Source of the DNA: Bacteroidota bacterium
GTDB taxonomy: Bacteria; Bacteroidota; Bacteroidia; Bacteroidales; Lentimicrobiaceae
Assembly (NCBI GenBank): GCA_009773515.1
Contig: WSXX01000013.1
Coordinates: 62,001 to 126,000, forward strand
Length of the DNA: 64,000 nt
Reading direction: 5' to 3'
The position numbers and the translations under genes are program-made. The notes under the pieces were generated by a model. That model worked only from the letters and a program-made list of their open reading frames with translations. It was not told where the DNA came from and searched no databases. This document shows positions 31,416 through 39,447 of this stretch, in pieces. Positions within the stretch are counted from its first letter, which is position 1; each line of letters starts with the position of its first letter.

Positions 31416-32348
31416 TTAATGATTAATTCTGAGTTCATTGAATGCGGGGCTTATGGAATCATAATCCATTATCATGTGTTTGATTCCCATGGATTTAGCT
31501 GAAATGAAATTTGAACTGTCAATTCCATAAACGATACGTCTGCTCGCCAATCCATTTTTCCGCAACCATTCTACATGATTTTCATCAATCCGGCTAAAAA
31601 ACCCTGATAAAAAATCCGGCCTGAGATTTTTCGGGATAAGCGGGTATAACCATTCCTTACCTGCATTAAAACCTTCGAGCGCTGTGATAATTTCCGGATA
31701 TTTTAGTTCTATATAAAATACAAAAAGCGCATCGGCACTGGCTACGATTACCCGGTCTTCGATTTCGTAATTTCTGATGATTTCAACAATCTGATCTGCC
31801 TCCTTAAACCCGGAGAGTTTCATGTCGAAGTAAAAAATAAAATCAGCCCCGTATTGGTCAAGTGCTTTTTCCAGGGTAGGCACAAAAAAGTTGCCCGGTT
31901 TGCCATTTTGCAACAATGGGAAGTCATCAAGTGATGAGGTGGAAATTTCATTGATACTTCGTTTGCTGCCAAACATCCGCTCTGTATCTGTATCATGAAA
32001 TAGAATAAAATCATCATCGGCTGATTTTCTCAGATCGAACTCCACCGCACTGAATCCCAGACGTTTTGCGTCACCAATGGATTCCAGACTATTTTCGGGA
32101 AAATTTTCAACCACACCCCTGTGCGCAAACAGCAGCGCAGAATCAGCCGGATCTGAAAACAATGATTTTATTGGCTTACTTCCAAAACCTCCGAATGAAA
32201 AGCCAAATGCCAGATAGACAACAGCCAATGCGGCTATTGTAATCATCAATGCTTTTAAGATTCTGGGAAATATTTTCGGTTTAGTCAAAATGTTTGCAGA
32301 TGTGTTCCCGAAAAACGGGAAAAAGATAAGGGAAAAATGAAAAACCAA
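31416..32348 (-). CDS. Membrane-anchored glycerophosphodiester phosphodiesterase
   Basis: Up to 310 residues. One N-terminal membrane span (ALMITIAALAVVYLAFGFSF) precedes a GDPD TIM barrel: FAHRGVVENFPENSLES has the catalytic HRG...EN, AVEFDLRKSADDDFILFHDTD has the metal E-x-D and H-D pairs, and FYFDMK and MDYDS follow. It hydrolyses glycerophosphodiesters to glycerol-3-phosphate. The ORF-track start is TTG (32346-32348); ATG 32244-32246 is an alternative that would drop the basic residues before the span. Co-transcription with the LtaS-like gene (9-nt gap) suggests glycerophosphate polymer or osmoregulated-glycan turnover. Confidence 0.87.
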   Translation of the reverse strand: MVFHFSLIFFPFFGNTSANILTKPKIFPRILKALMITIAALAVVYLAFGFSFGGFGSKPIKSLFSDPADSALLFAHRGVVENFPENSLESIGDAKRLGFSAVEFDLRKSADDDFILFHDTDTERMFGSKRSINEISTSSLDDFPLLQNGKPGNFFVPTLEKALDQYGADFIFYFDMKLSGFKEADQIVEIIRNYEIEDRVIVASADALFVFYIELKYPEIITALEGFNAGKEWLYPLIPKNLRPDFLSGFFSRIDENHVEWLRKNGLASRRIVYGIDSSNFISAKSMGIKHMIMDYDSISPAFNELRINH

Positions 32349-32368
32349 TTTTTATGCTTTGCCTTGTT

Positions 32369-33562
32369 CTATGAGGGATTCAGCGCCCTCACCGCCATCC
32401 ATGCCATCAACCCTGCTCCGGTTTCAAGGCTGGTTTCATCCACATCAAACTGGTCGGTGTGCAGGTTGTGAATAATTCCAAGGTTTTCGTTGCGTATGCC
32501 TAACCTGTAAAAGCAGGAGGGAACCTGTTGCGAAAAGTATGCGAAGTCCTCTGCTGTCATCCTCAGATCAAGATCCACCACATTATCCTCACCCACATAT
32601 TCAACTGCAAACTGTCGGGCCTCTGCGGTAACCACATCGTCATTTACCAGAAATGGATAACCTTTATCAATAAAAACCTCACATTTACCGCCCATACCTT
32701 CGGCAATGGAAGTGGCCATCTGCGTTATTTTTTCATGTGCTTCAGCCCGCCATTTTTCATCGAAAGTGCGCAGTGTACCATCTAATTTTACTTCGTTGGG
32801 AATAATATTGGTGCGTCCTTCGGCGATAAAACGCCCGAAAGAAAGTACCGCGGGCAATTGAGGCGGAGCATTGCGGCTAACAATCTGCTGAAGTGCAACC
32901 AGAATATGAGCAGCTATCAGCACCGGATCAACATTCAGTTCGGGAGTTGCGCCATGTCCGCCTTTGCCTTTCACCGTAAGGTAAACTTCATCGGTCGAAG
33001 CCATATATTTTCCGGGTTTCATACCGACTTTCCCGGCTTCAAGGGTAGGCAAAACGTGTTGTCCGAACATTTTCTGAGGAGCCGGATTCTCCAGAACACC
33101 CTCTTTTATCATCATCGAAGCCCCACCTGGAAACCGTTCTTCCGATGGCTGAAAAATCAACTTTATCGTCCCTTCAAAATGATCTTTTAACTCATTCAGG
33201 ATTTTGGCAGCGCCCAGCAAACTGGTCATATGCACATCGTGTCCGCAGGCATGCATTACACCCGGATTCTGTGAGCAATAATCCACCTGATTTTTCTCAA
33301 CGATTGGCAACGCATCCATATCGGCACGAAGAGCAATGGTTTGTGAATCAGGATTTTTACCTTTTATCAGACCCACAATTCCGTGCACTGCAATCCCCGA
33401 GGTGAATGGGATGCCAAATTCTGTAAGCTTCGATTGAATGAAAGCTGAGGTTTCCATCTCCTGCATCGAAAGTTCGGGATTCATGTGCAGATGACGACGT
33501 ATGGCAATCAGTTCAGGCTGAAGGGCTGAAGCTTTTTGTTTTATCAGATCGATTAATTTCAT
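32369..33562 (-). CDS. M20 family amidohydrolase (N-acyl-amino-acid amidohydrolase-like)
   Basis: A 397-residue metallo-hydrolase of the IAL/HipO subgroup. RRHLHMNPELSMQEMETS opens the fold, ALRADMDALPIVE has the metal Asp, VMHACGHDVHMTSLLGAA the GHD metal site, and FQPSEERFPGGASMMIKEGVL the catalytic Glu. GKGGHGATPELNVDPV belongs to the lid domain. It cleaves N-acyl amino acids or hippurate-like amides. No signal peptide. It lies 20 nt before the GDPD gene and 29 nt after the MBL gene, so an MBL-M20-GDPD-LtaS transcript is possible. Confidence 0.92.
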   Translation of the reverse strand: MKLIDLIKQKASALQPELIAIRRHLHMNPELSMQEMETSAFIQSKLTEFGIPFTSGIAVHGIVGLIKGKNPDSQTIALRADMDALPIVEKNQVDYCSQNPGVMHACGHDVHMTSLLGAAKILNELKDHFEGTIKLIFQPSEERFPGGASMMIKEGVLENPAPQKMFGQHVLPTLEAGKVGMKPGKYMASTDEVYLTVKGKGGHGATPELNVDPVLIAAHILVALQQIVSRNAPPQLPAVLSFGRFIAEGRTNIIPNEVKLDGTLRTFDEKWRAEAHEKITQMATSIAEGMGGKCEVFIDKGYPFLVNDDVVTAEARQFAVEYVGEDNVVDLDLRMTAEDFAYFSQQVPSCFYRLGIRNENLGIIHNLHTDQFDVDETSLETGAGLMAWMAVRALNPS

Positions 33563-33591
33563 TCTGGTGTTTTTTACCGTGTTCTGTTGAT

Positions 33592-34230
33592 TTACCTGAT
33601 AAACGGATTGCTTATCTTTTCGTAACCTATGCTTGTTTTGGGGCCGTGTCCGGGATAGACAATGTATTCGTCGTCGAGGGTAAATAGTTTTGATTCAATG
33701 CTATCCATCAGCACATCGAAGTTGCCTGTTGGCAGATCGGTACGGCCTATACTGCCGTAAAACAGCACATCACCGGCAATCACAAATTTATCAGCGTGGC
33801 TCACCAGGCAGATGCTGCCATTTGCATGACCGGGTGTGTATCTGACTTCGAGGCTTGAATTTCCGAAAGTGATCATGTCTCCTTCTTCCACAAAAAGCTC
33901 CGGTTTCCTGATTTCATCAATGGTGATTCCAAACACTGAACCAAACTCATGAGCCGTCTCCCAGAACAACTTTCCATCTTTGTGGCCGGTTGGCTTCAGA
34001 TTGTATTTTTCGCAAACAAAATGGTTGCCAAGTATATGATCAACGTGGAAATGGGTGTTGATCAACGCCACCGGATTCAGGTTGTTGCCGGTGATGTAAT
34101 CTGAAAGTTTGTTTTGCTCTGAAGAACTGCTGCAGCCCGGATCAATTATTATGCAATCGCCCGTTTCATCGTGCAGCACAAAGGAGTTTACCGAAAAGGA
34201 ATTGAAAACAAATATTTTAACAGTTATCAT
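33592..34230 (-). CDS. MBL-fold hydrolase, glyoxalase II-like
   Basis: A 212-residue protein. The metal site NTHFHVDHILGNHF (HxHxDH) is complete, with TPGHANGSICLV (His), FVIAGDVLFYGSIGRTDLP (Asp) and VYPGHGPKTSIG (His), the full glyoxalase II ligand set. It is shorter than classical GloB because the substrate-binding helical domain is absent, as in the YcbL subgroup. Thioester hydrolysis is likely. A TACCTTTG -7 box precedes it. Confidence 0.9.
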   Translation of the reverse strand: MITVKIFVFNSFSVNSFVLHDETGDCIIIDPGCSSSSEQNKLSDYITGNNLNPVALINTHFHVDHILGNHFVCEKYNLKPTGHKDGKLFWETAHEFGSVFGITIDEIRKPELFVEEGDMITFGNSSLEVRYTPGHANGSICLVSHADKFVIAGDVLFYGSIGRTDLPTGNFDVLMDSIESKLFTLDDEYIVYPGHGPKTSIGYEKISNPFIR

Positions 34231-34249
34231 GGAGAATTAATTTAATGTG

Positions 34250-34257
34250 CAAAGGTA
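34250..34257 (-). promoter_or_regulatory. -7 box (TACCTTTG) of the MBL/M20 gene set
   Basis: Minus-strand TACCTTTG, 19 nt before the ATG; no clear -33 element. Confidence 0.45.
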
Positions 34258-34344
34258 ATGATTTGCTGACAGATGCCGTATTTTAACAAAACAGCCGGCA
34301 ATTAACCGGCTGGATTTGTGATATTAACGAAAACGAAAATTATA

Positions 34345-35148
34345 CTATTCGGCAATCAATTCAAATTTCGCCAATGGCGCCATGCGTGCTTTGTTAAGTT
34401 GTAGTGTAGTGCCATTAAAGCTATAATTATCAGCCATTTCAAGAATCCTGAAAAGCTCCTGTTCAATATTCATGTTTGGACATGCCATCATGGTCGATCC
34501 CATTTTTGAAAATAAAATCCGGCTTCCTTCTTTTAATTCATACGTACCGAAAAAACTGTTGCATCCGGCAAATCCATTGATACGGTTTTCTTCATTTTGA
34601 AGAATGATAAAATAATCTTTCCCATCGCTGCCTGGATTCGGAATTGCTTTGCCATTCATTTCCATCAGCCGCCATTTTTTTCCGATCAGATCTGATTGTG
34701 AGAATTGCTGACCTGTTTTTGTAAGCACATATTTATCGGCAAGTTCGCCGGTGATGATTCTTCCGTCCATGCTCAGTTGCACCAGCTTGTTTTCGCCCAC
34801 AAGGTATTTTGATGGACCGTCGGTTATCCCCTGAAGCTGAATACTTGCTCCGCCTTTATCCCAGCTGAAATTGCCGGTTTCTACAAACGGGGTAATGCTT
34901 TTACCTTTATAAACCGTTGATCGGCTGTAAGTCAGGTCTTTGCTGATGGTAATTGTGGTGACAATTCCTTCACAATCGGCGCAGGGTAGAGTTCCTGTGT
35001 AAATACCCGGCCAGTCGAGAGATGTCTGACTGTTATCCCCCACAATAATGTGAGACGGCGCTACGGGTGCTGTTGATTTCTGTTGTGTTTTACAGGCAGT
35101 AAAAGCCACAGGGATCAAAAGCAAAAGAATAAATGCCAGCTTTTTCAT
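34345..35148 (-). CDS. NlpE-META fusion lipoprotein
   Basis: A 267-residue lipoprotein: signal MKKLAFILLLLIPVAFTAC with a lipobox Cys at about 19. Residues about 45-140 resemble the N-terminal NlpE domain (WPGIYTGTLPCADCEGIVTTI, with the CxxC pair), and residues 145-265 form a META/HslJ domain (LIGKKWRLMEMNGKAIPNPG, RINGFAGCNSFFGTYEL, STMMACPNMNIEQEL). In E. coli NlpE reports envelope stress and copper, and HslJ gives heat and novobiocin resistance. The combined protein probably sits in the periplasm as an envelope-stress factor. Confidence 0.87.
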   Translation of the reverse strand: MKKLAFILLLLIPVAFTACKTQQKSTAPVAPSHIIVGDNSQTSLDWPGIYTGTLPCADCEGIVTTITISKDLTYSRSTVYKGKSITPFVETGNFSWDKGGASIQLQGITDGPSKYLVGENKLVQLSMDGRIITGELADKYVLTKTGQQFSQSDLIGKKWRLMEMNGKAIPNPGSDGKDYFIILQNEENRINGFAGCNSFFGTYELKEGSRILFSKMGSTMMACPNMNIEQELFRILEMADNYSFNGTTLQLNKARMAPLAKFELIAE

Positions 35149-35381
35149 AAGACTTGTTTTAAGATGTTTTAGAATTAAGATTTATTCAGGTTTTGTATAA
35201 GCGTTTGGTTTTCACCCTTAAACATTTGTATTGTTAAAATGTTTGGATGGAATTTTCACCAGCAATGGCCTCTCTGATACACAAACTGATCAGGGATCTC
35301 TTTGGGGATGAAATTTACAAATATTTTGGCAGGGAAAACAGAAGGTACATTGTTTTATTAATCAGGGCGATTAATCAGCAA

Positions 35382-36515
35382 TTATATATTTTCCATCATC
35401 ACAAACTCTCTGAAGTTCTCTCTCGCAATTCCCTTATTGATGGAGTTATAGCTTTCCGTAAAGGTTTTGGGGAACGAAACAGAACGGTTGGCATTCCATT
35501 TAAACTCGAAGCCAAAAACCTTTCCGTCTTTCGTTTCCACATAATCAACCTCCTGTTGTTGTTTGGTGCGCCAGAAATATTGTGAAGCAACCTGCTTCTG
35601 ATAAAACAGTAGTTTTCTGCGTTCACTTATCAGAAAGTTTTCCCAGAGGGCTCCGATATCAGTTCGGTTGTTAAGCGCCTGGAACTGACCAATGACCGCA
35701 TTTCGGATACCATTGTCGTAAAAGTAGATTTTTCTGTTTGTTTTTATCTCATTGCGAAGGTTGCGGCTAAAAGAAGGAAGCCGGAACAATATATGCGCTT
35801 TCTCCAGCACATCAATATACGCGCTTGTTGTTTTCGGGTCTATTCCTGTAATCTGGGCAAGCTCAGTATAGGAAACCTCGCTGCCGACCTGCCACGCAAG
35901 CGCCTGAACCAGGCGTTGTATCATCTCTGGTTTTTTGATATTTCCGTAAATCAGAATGTCTTTGTAGAGATAACTTTCGGTTAACTCCTGCAGCACTGAT
36001 CTCTGGTCAGCAGGGTTCATAAGTACTTCGGGATAAAAGCCAAAAATCAATCGGTTTTCCAGGTCTTGCTCAGCTTTCAGGTATCCTGAATAATCCTGCC
36101 ATTCCTGCCAGTTGATGGGCCAGAGCGAAAACGTCCACTTACGCCCTGTGAGTGGCTCCTGCGTTTGATTCATAAGTTCAAAAGAAGAAGATCCGCTGAG
36201 AATTAATTGTACTTCTTTAAAAGTATCGGTTATAAGCTTTGACGTAAGGCCGATAAACGGAATGCGCTGGGCTTCATCAATAAATACAATTCTGTGCTTT
36301 CCGATAATCTGTCGGAGCTGCTCTGTATTGGGGCGGTTAAACATACGTTCGCTCACCGGATCATCTCCGTTGATGATCAGGCATTCATCGCGGTATGATT
36401 CAAGGAGTTTCATTACCAGTGTAGTTTTGCCCGATTGCCTTGGCCCGGTAATGATAATTGCCTTTCCTGAGAAAAACTTTCCGGCTATTTGCTTTTCAAT
36501 TGATCTTGAAATCAT
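35382..36515 (-). CDS. AAA ATPase with DUF4143 domain
   Basis: A 377-residue protein. Walker A is GPRQSGKTTLVMKL (about 23-36), Walker B is HRIVFIDEAQR, and LILSGSSSFEL contains sensor 1. The C-terminal DUF4143 part (YTELAQITGIDPKTTSAYIDVLEKAHILFRL, ALWENFLISERRKL) has a winged-helix region and an endonuclease-like FWRTKQQQEVDYVE segment with E-V-D. Function of this large family is not known; distribution is that of mobile or selfish genes. A 32-nt tandem repeat lies 51 nt upstream, and a decayed copy of its first bases occurs at 39198. Confidence 0.88.
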   Translation of the reverse strand: MISRSIEKQIAGKFFSGKAIIITGPRQSGKTTLVMKLLESYRDECLIINGDDPVSERMFNRPNTEQLRQIIGKHRIVFIDEAQRIPFIGLTSKLITDTFKEVQLILSGSSSFELMNQTQEPLTGRKWTFSLWPINWQEWQDYSGYLKAEQDLENRLIFGFYPEVLMNPADQRSVLQELTESYLYKDILIYGNIKKPEMIQRLVQALAWQVGSEVSYTELAQITGIDPKTTSAYIDVLEKAHILFRLPSFSRNLRNEIKTNRKIYFYDNGIRNAVIGQFQALNNRTDIGALWENFLISERRKLLFYQKQVASQYFWRTKQQQEVDYVETKDGKVFGFEFKWNANRSVSFPKTFTESYNSINKGIARENFREFVMMENI

Positions 36516-36566
36516 TGTTTTTGTATTGAAACCAATTGCAAATATAATACAGAATTTTCTAAAAAC

Positions 36567-36648
36567 ATAACTTTTCAGGAATCAAATCCCGTAAAGTTAT
36601 AACTATACGGGAATAGAATCCTGTAAAGTCATAACTTTACGGGAATCA
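36567..36648. repeat. 32-nt tandem repeat with palindromic cores upstream of the AAA gene
   Basis: About 2.6 units of ATAACTTTACGGGAATC plus spacer plus CCCGTAAAGT. Adjacent half units form hairpins at 36588-36611 and 36620-36643 (CCTGTAAAGT...ACTTTACGGG). It begins 51 nt before the AAA start codon, the right place for an operator array or a recombination site. Confidence 0.65.
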
Positions 36649-36666
36649 CCACCCTAAGTTGGATAA

Positions 36667-39024
36667 TTACTCCTTCACAATTTTTAGTACAGTTTGACCA
36701 CCGTCAATGGTAACTTTAAGTACATAAATACCTTTTGACAGGTTTGCTAAATTGAGTGTTGTTCTTTTATCACAAAGGGTTTGGCCGGTTAACCTTATGC
36801 CCATTAAAGAATAAATTTCTACAAAAGCTTTACTATTAGGCTCAAGACTATTTAATTTAAGGATTACTTGATTCTTAGATGGATTAGGGTAAACAGAAGC
36901 AGTTTCAGTCTTTAAATATTCAGGTATTCCTAGACTTTTAACACAATCAGTTCCAAACTCAACAATCTGATAGCAGGTGGAAACGAATACTTCTTCTAAT
37001 CCGTCGTTATTATAGTCTGATATCTCGATATTTTCATTTTTTCCCTGAACATCTCCGATTTTGGTTGTTGAAATTATATTTCCCTGAACATCTCCGAAGT
37101 GAAGAATTCCTCCTGAGGTGAAAATAATCTCAGGAGAACCACCGTCCGTTAAATCGGCTGCACTTATGGAATTTATAGCAGAAGGCATATGTATGGGAAG
37201 TAAGGTTAAATTTTGGGTTTGACCGTTAATGATAAAAATTTGACCGTCAGATGACCCCGCAATTATTTCATCAATATTTATATTATCTGTCTCAATAAAA
37301 CTCAATGAACTGAAATGTCTTTCCTGGGTTTCCCAGGTTTCGAATGTGAGTCCATCAATACAAAGAATACTACCATTAAGAAAGAGAATTTCAGGATTTG
37401 AATCAGTATCAATATTTCCAATAATCAGGGTTGTAGCATCATCAACATAGGAATGAAACTCAGCAGAAGACCAAAGAATCGAATAATCAATCGAATTAAT
37501 TATATGAATCTGGCTTCTTGTTGAGACAATATATTCTTCCTTCCCATCATTATCAATGTCATGTAAAGCAATCGCATAAAAGGTTTGCAGGTTATCGAAC
37601 ACTTGAACCGATTTCAATTCCTGAGTTACTGGATTCAGTATGGCTATTAGACCATTTGAGTTCAAACTTCCTCCGGCAAGTAATATTTCATTTTGACCAT
37701 CATTGTCAACATCTGAGACCAGAAACCCATAAAGGCCAGAAAACTCCCATGTGTTCCAGACCCAGTTTAGCAAGTTTGATTCTAAATCATAAACTGATAT
37801 TCTTGATTTTTTGATATCACTGGTGTAATTGGATAGAAGTATCAATTCGGCAATATTATCATTATCTAAATCACGTACTTTAACAGCCATGTATGGAACG
37901 GGATTAAAATCACTCTTCCATTCCTGGTCTAATGTGGAAATGTCATAAATAAAAAGTGAGTTATATGTAAAATAGCCACACTTGCCATTCCAAACTAGTT
38001 CCAGATTCCCATCACCGTCAGTATCGGCAACGTTTATGTCCATAGAGCCTTTTTCAGGATTATAAACACGCCACAACTCTTCACCATTCTGCATATTATA
38101 ACAATAAATTCCTCCCCAGGCCCCATTACTCTGGCTTAACAAAATTTCAGCAATGCCATCATTATTAACGTCTGCCATTGTGGAAGAATAGTAATCAAAC
38201 TGCTTTTCAATAGAATATTTTATCTTCTTTAAATCTGCATCATAAACCATTATATTCTCTTGCCGGTTATCATAAATAATTTCTTTTATACCATCTGAAT
38301 CGACGTCAGCCAGTTCAACCATTCCGTATTTAGTCTGATAGTAAGACCAAACGATTTCAATAGAATCATTAATCAGCCGAATTACTTTCCCTGGAGCATA
38401 TACCAATTCATTTGAGGGTTCCTGATCCACATTGCCACATTTCATATCTAAACACCCGAAGGGAATTCCAAGCTTGTGATCCAGATTCCCCATATTAAAT
38501 AGAAAAGTACTATCGAAAGTGGAAATTATAAGTTCGGTTAAGCCATCATTATCAGCATCTGCCATTTGAAATCGAATAGGATTTCTTGAGGTTTTAAGCA
38601 TTTGCTTAAGCTGCCTGGTCCTGCCATCAAACACCTGCACCATTCCGGAAGCAGTTCCAATTAATATTTCAATATAACCATCACCATCTACATCATACGC
38701 TTCAATCCCTGTGATGTTTTCTGATTCAGATGTCTCATAATACGTGCTCGTCCAGATTTGCTTATAATCATTCTCCGGTGGATTAAACTTGTATATATGC
38801 CATAGGTTTTGAGATCCTTCAAAAGTACTTCCACAGATTATTTCAGCAGTACCGTCATTATCAATATCTTTTGTAACCATTGGAAAACCAATACAATGAC
38901 CCGTTGCACTGTTTATCCACTTAGCAGTACATTCATTTTGTTGGGCATTCAGGAGTTCTGAATGGAAAAGAGTTAATAATATCAATGCAATTTTTATAGA
39001 AGCAAATGAAGCCTTTATTTGCAT
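36667..39024 (-). CDS. Secreted FG-GAP/VCBS repeat protein with type IX sorting tail
   Basis: About 785 residues. ATG 39022-39024 gives a signal peptide (MQIKASFASIKIALILLTLF...NAQ); the ORF-track start is a TTG 22 codons upstream that overlaps a -7 box. Around ten Ca-binding D-x-D-x-D-G repeats are present (DVDGDGYIEILIG, DADNDGLTELIIS, DVDNDGQNEILLA), each in a blade of a likely beta-propeller. The last about 80 residues (SVYPNPSKNQVILKLNSL...KGIYVLKVTIDGGQTVLKIVKE) are a Por-type sorting tail. It should be exported by T9SS, perhaps for binding or display at the surface. Confidence 0.9.
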   Translation of the reverse strand: MQIKASFASIKIALILLTLFHSELLNAQQNECTAKWINSATGHCIGFPMVTKDIDNDGTAEIICGSTFEGSQNLWHIYKFNPPENDYKQIWTSTYYETSESENITGIEAYDVDGDGYIEILIGTASGMVQVFDGRTRQLKQMLKTSRNPIRFQMADADNDGLTELIISTFDSTFLFNMGNLDHKLGIPFGCLDMKCGNVDQEPSNELVYAPGKVIRLINDSIEIVWSYYQTKYGMVELADVDSDGIKEIIYDNRQENIMVYDADLKKIKYSIEKQFDYYSSTMADVNNDGIAEILLSQSNGAWGGIYCYNMQNGEELWRVYNPEKGSMDINVADTDGDGNLELVWNGKCGYFTYNSLFIYDISTLDQEWKSDFNPVPYMAVKVRDLDNDNIAELILLSNYTSDIKKSRISVYDLESNLLNWVWNTWEFSGLYGFLVSDVDNDGQNEILLAGGSLNSNGLIAILNPVTQELKSVQVFDNLQTFYAIALHDIDNDGKEEYIVSTRSQIHIINSIDYSILWSSAEFHSYVDDATTLIIGNIDTDSNPEILFLNGSILCIDGLTFETWETQERHFSSLSFIETDNINIDEIIAGSSDGQIFIINGQTQNLTLLPIHMPSAINSISAADLTDGGSPEIIFTSGGILHFGDVQGNIISTTKIGDVQGKNENIEISDYNNDGLEEVFVSTCYQIVEFGTDCVKSLGIPEYLKTETASVYPNPSKNQVILKLNSLEPNSKAFVEIYSLMGIRLTGQTLCDKRTTLNLANLSKGIYVLKVTIDGGQTVLKIVKE

Positions 39025-39069
39025 TTCAAATGAACTAAAATTTATCATATTACATAGTATAAACACGAT

Positions 39070-39077
39070 CAAAGGTA
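39070..39077 (-). promoter_or_regulatory. -7 box (TACCTTTG) of the FG-GAP gene
   Basis: Minus-strand TACCTTTG lies inside the ORF-track extension and about 45 nt before ATG 39024, supporting the shorter start. Confidence 0.45.
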
Positions 39078-39090
39078 GAAAAAACTTCAA

Positions 39091-39447
39091 AGAATCGGAC
39101 TATCCAGGTTTAAATATGTTCTTTTAAATTCCATAGTCTCTTTTTCAAAGGTTGTTTGCATTATTGTAATGACCCTGCTATAATAAATTGCCGTTCATGA
39201 AAATAACTTTCCGGCTATCTGATTTTCAAGTGATCTTGATTTTTTTTTGTGTTAAAATCAATTGTAAATGTTAATCCGTTCTGTTTTTCCTAGAAATATA
39301 ATCCCCTCGAACCAATTCCCGTCTATATTGTTAATGCAATCGTTTGCGGAAATGGTTTATTAATCACTTTTTTCAATCCCGGGATGCTTCCTTCCATAAT
39401 TCTTTAGTACCTTTCACCCGCATATATTAACATATTACAATACTTCC
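39091..39447. other. Intergenic region between the FG-GAP gene and icmF
   Basis: It holds the AAA-ATPase relic and a weak -7-like TACCTTTC at 39408-39415 that could serve icmF (33 nt before its ATG). Nothing else is recognised. Confidence 0.4.
39198..39302 (-). pseudogene. Decayed duplicate of the AAA-ATPase 5' end
   Basis: AATAACTTTCCGGCTATCTGATTTTCAAGTGATCTTGA (39205 onward, shown in part as a sub-20 core TTTCCGGCTAT) parallels 36478-36540 base for base with scattered differences, covering the antisense of the first dozen codons of the AAA gene (SIEKQIAGKFFS) and its upstream leader. The ATG position is changed and no further gene follows. It is a relic of a second copy or of a partial duplication. 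Confidence 0.55.

Noticed and set aside
35247-35585. 112-residue plus-strand ORF upstream of the NlpE gene
   Set aside because: Mostly antisense to the AAA-ATPase C-terminus; no supporting signal.
36567-36648. CRISPR array
   Set aside because: Units are contiguous, fewer than three, contain no unique spacers, and no cas genes are present.
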